Source: Aldehydirespirator sp965220645
GTDB taxonomy: Bacteria; Actinomycetota; Acidimicrobiia; Acidimicrobiales; Aldehydirespiratoraceae
NCBI GenBank assembly: GCA_965220645.1
Contig: OZ244836.1
Location: 1,302,001-1,366,000, forward strand
Direction of reading: 5' to 3'
DNA: 64,000 nt
The position numbers and the translations under genes were made by a program. This document shows positions 62,484-64,000 of this stretch, in pieces. The notes under the pieces are model-generated. The model was not told the origin of the DNA, did no database searches, and saw nothing but the letters and a program-made list of their open reading frames with translations. The stretch's first letter is position 1, and each line of letters begins with the position of its first letter.

Positions 62484-62792
62484 TGCCCTCACCTTACCGC
62501 CGCCGTCGCAACTCATTGTCGCACGATGCACCCTGGCCCGCGGTCGCATAAATGCGAGGAACTCTGGCTCGGTGCCACGGCGTCTGGATCTCCAAGAGTG
62601 TGGTTGTGCTCCGGCTGCGCTTGGTGTCGGCACCAGTGATGGTCGAGGTGGGCATAAGAGGCGCTCAGGGACGCGTGCGGTGGTCGCCTGTGCGCGGGCG
62701 ATTTGGCCCGGGTGGGCCGGGTAGTCGTGGCGGCTTGTGGGAGGTAGCGTAGAGTAAATGACGGTGGTGTAATTACATCAAAGGGAGGAAAG
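62484..62792 (+). other. Intergenic region with RT promoter candidate
   Basis: No convincing gene here. It holds the 5' start of the AlbA_2 gene on the minus strand and, near the reverse transcriptase, GTAATTAC (62769-62776), a TGTAAT that could be a -10 box (62768-62773), and GGGAGG (62783-62788). I cannot rule out a short ncRNA upstream of the RT, which is common for defence RTs. Confidence 0.4.
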
Positions 62793-64000
62793 ATGCGCGT
62801 TGCGCGCTCTCGTGGTGGCGGCCATCGGCCGATCCTGGCCGAAGTTTCGGGTAATCTGCGGGCTGGCGCGCCTTGGGCGGGAGAGCGTGATCTTCCCGAC
62901 GTCGTCGCCTGGGCTGACTTCAAGGCGGCCCCCGAGTTGGTGCATCAGCGTATGGTCAGCCGCTTGAAGGAAGGCCGGTGCCCGTCGGTGGTCGCCACGT
63001 TTCCGCTGCCGAAGCCCGGCAAGAACGAGGTGCGCAGGATGGCGTGGCTCAACCCCTATGACGATCTCTACCTTCGGATCGTCGTAGGGCGCGCTGCGCT
63101 AGCCATCGAGTCGGCGCTCGGTCCTGATGTGTTCAGTTACCGACTTGAGGACGAGCCTCCGGGGTGGTCAGTACAAGATGTCCGGAGGGCCTTCCATCTG
63201 CGGCGCGAGCGAGGCGAGGCCCTACTCGCTGACTGGCGGTGCAATGCGATGGCGGTTTCCGACCTGCGGCACTATTACCCGTCCCTTGCGCCGGAAGCCC
63301 TCTCAAGAGCCCTCGATCGAGCCGCAGCGCCTATTGGGGCTGTGAGACTGATCGATACCTTCCTTCGCGAACTTAAGGCGATGGGTGCACCTCGGGGCCT
63401 ACCGGTTGGCCCCGAGGCGTCTGGCTTGCTGGGCAACATAGTGTTGCTGGCGGTCGACGAGGCTGTCGCCGACCGTGTCCTTGGCCATGTCCGGTACATG
63501 GACGACAGTTGGTTGTATCTCCGGTCCGAGAGCGAGTGGTCAGAGGTATACGACGTCTACATCGCGTCAGCATCGGCTCTCGGTCTTGAAGTGAACGCTT
63601 CAAAGGTCGCGGTTCACCAGAAGGGCAGCGTCGGGGCCGAGAACGCCATACAGCATGGACATATCGCGTATCTGGTTTCGGACCATGCGAGGTACCGCAC
63701 GCCTGACATGGCCGCTGGCGAGATCCGGTCGCAGCTCGAACAATCAGAACCGGACTGGGCCGTCGTCGGCTTTCATCTGGGATCGCTCAGGCATACCAAG
63801 AGTGCTGCCGGGCTTGGCGTCCTTCAGAAGCATCCGCAAATCCTGCAAGAGATGCCACGAAACACTGGAAGGTACTTGGCGACACTGGCTACTGACAAGC
63901 AGATGCGGGGAAAGATCGACCACGACTGGCTCATTGAGCAGGCAACAGGCCCACACTCATCCCGCTCGCTCGCAGGCCAACTCCAAGCATGCCGAGCAGC
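62793..64000 (+). CDS. Reverse transcriptase, probable unknown-group/defence-associated type, 3' end beyond window
   Basis: Starts at ATG 62793, five bases after GGGAGG; about 402 residues are seen and the frame runs off the window. Fingers PLPKPGKNEVRRMAWLNPYDDLYLR; the first catalytic Asp is Asp157 in MAVSDLRHYYPSL; GLPVGPEASGLLGNIVLL begins at residue 202; and YMDD (Asp237-Asp238) is in VRYMDDSWLY. These are the palm motifs of prokaryotic RTs. The absence of a group II intron maturase or retron-like thumb and the VSDLRHYYPSL / GLPVGP text, plus the neighbouring restriction-like genes, suggest an unknown-group (UG) or Abi-like defence RT (DRT). Type not assigned. No DGR repeats seen. Confidence 0.8.
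   Translation, partial: MRVARSRGGGHRPILAEVSGNLRAGAPWAGERDLPDVVAWADFKAAPELVHQRMVSRLKEGRCPSVVATFPLPKPGKNEVRRMAWLNPYDDLYLRIVVGRAALAIESALGPDVFSYRLEDEPPGWSVQDVRRAFHLRRERGEALLADWRCNAMAVSDLRHYYPSLAPEALSRALDRAAAPIGAVRLIDTFLRELKAMGAPRGLPVGPEASGLLGNIVLLAVDEAVADRVLGHVRYMDDSWLYLRSESEWSEVYDVYIASASALGLEVNASKVAVHQKGSVGAENAIQHGHIAYLVSDHARYRTPDMAAGEIRSQLEQSEPDWAVVGFHLGSLRHTKSAAGLGVLQKHPQILQEMPRNTGRYLATLATDKQMRGKIDHDWLIEQATGPHSSRSLAGQLQACRA

Noticed and set aside
62793..64000. Diversity-generating retroelement or retron
   Set aside because: No template/variable repeat pair, Avd-like gene, or msr/msd hairpin array was seen; the visible RT motifs fit UG/Abi-type better.

Overview
This is a 64 kb, high-GC, gene-dense window from an actinobacterium. 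A WhiB regulator (11761-12099), a mycothiol-type DinB/MDMPI protein (27742-28539) and a secreted leucine-rich-repeat protein ending in 'GIT.GC...FCP...VTR' SLH-like repeats (12244-14508) point to Actinomycetota. My best guess is an Acidimicrobiia-like lineage, by inference only. I saw no rRNA, tRNA or CRISPR array.

Layout. (1) 0-11.7 kb: thiolase start, aldehyde dehydrogenase, a small protein coupled to a broken retropepsin-like protease, a GlcD-like FAD oxidase, a peroxiredoxin, a serine hydrolase, then a lower-pathway set for 4,5-cleavage of protocatechuate/gallate: ligJ, ligK, ligI, ligU, and a CoA-transferase. (2) 11.7-16.5 kb: WhiB, LRR/SLH-like secreted protein, MDR dehydrogenase, sulfotransferase-like protein. 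(3) 16.5-25.1 kb: a GcvT-fused FAD dehydrogenase diverging from a tight cluster of aminotransferase, Rieske oxygenase, MmgE/PrpD, SDR and acyl-CoA ligase. (4) 25-32 kb: CoA/degradation genes. (5) 32-43 kb: housekeeping-like block (PlsC, Icd, heterodimeric ABC exporter, Mdh, Fpg/Nei, SulP, desaturase). (6) 42.8-52.6 kb: ACT-domain protein, amidohydrolase, a dehydrogenase / UGSC selenoprotein / partner operon, then MttB-like methyltransferase, Rieske oxygenase and a second GcvT-fused dehydrogenase that suit methylated-amine (betaine-type) breakdown. (7) 52.6-64 kb: an accessory, defence-like island with twin small membrane proteins, a PLD-helicase, a type ISP-like methylase with a frame break, an AlbA_2 gene broken by an IS3-family element, and a reverse transcriptase running off the window.

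Most notable results. Two genes carry an in-frame TGA exactly where a redox Cys/Sec is expected, each followed about 20 nt later by a perfect 7-bp hairpin that fits a bacterial SECIS: a Bcp-type peroxiredoxin (Sec44) and a UGSC protein (Sec91). The organism therefore very probably makes selenoproteins. Other notable points are a nearly four-copy 34-bp repeat that multiplies the ribosome binding site and start of ligK, an IS insertion whose precise removal restores the AlbA_2 reading frame, and a non-retron-like reverse transcriptase beside the restriction-modification-like genes.
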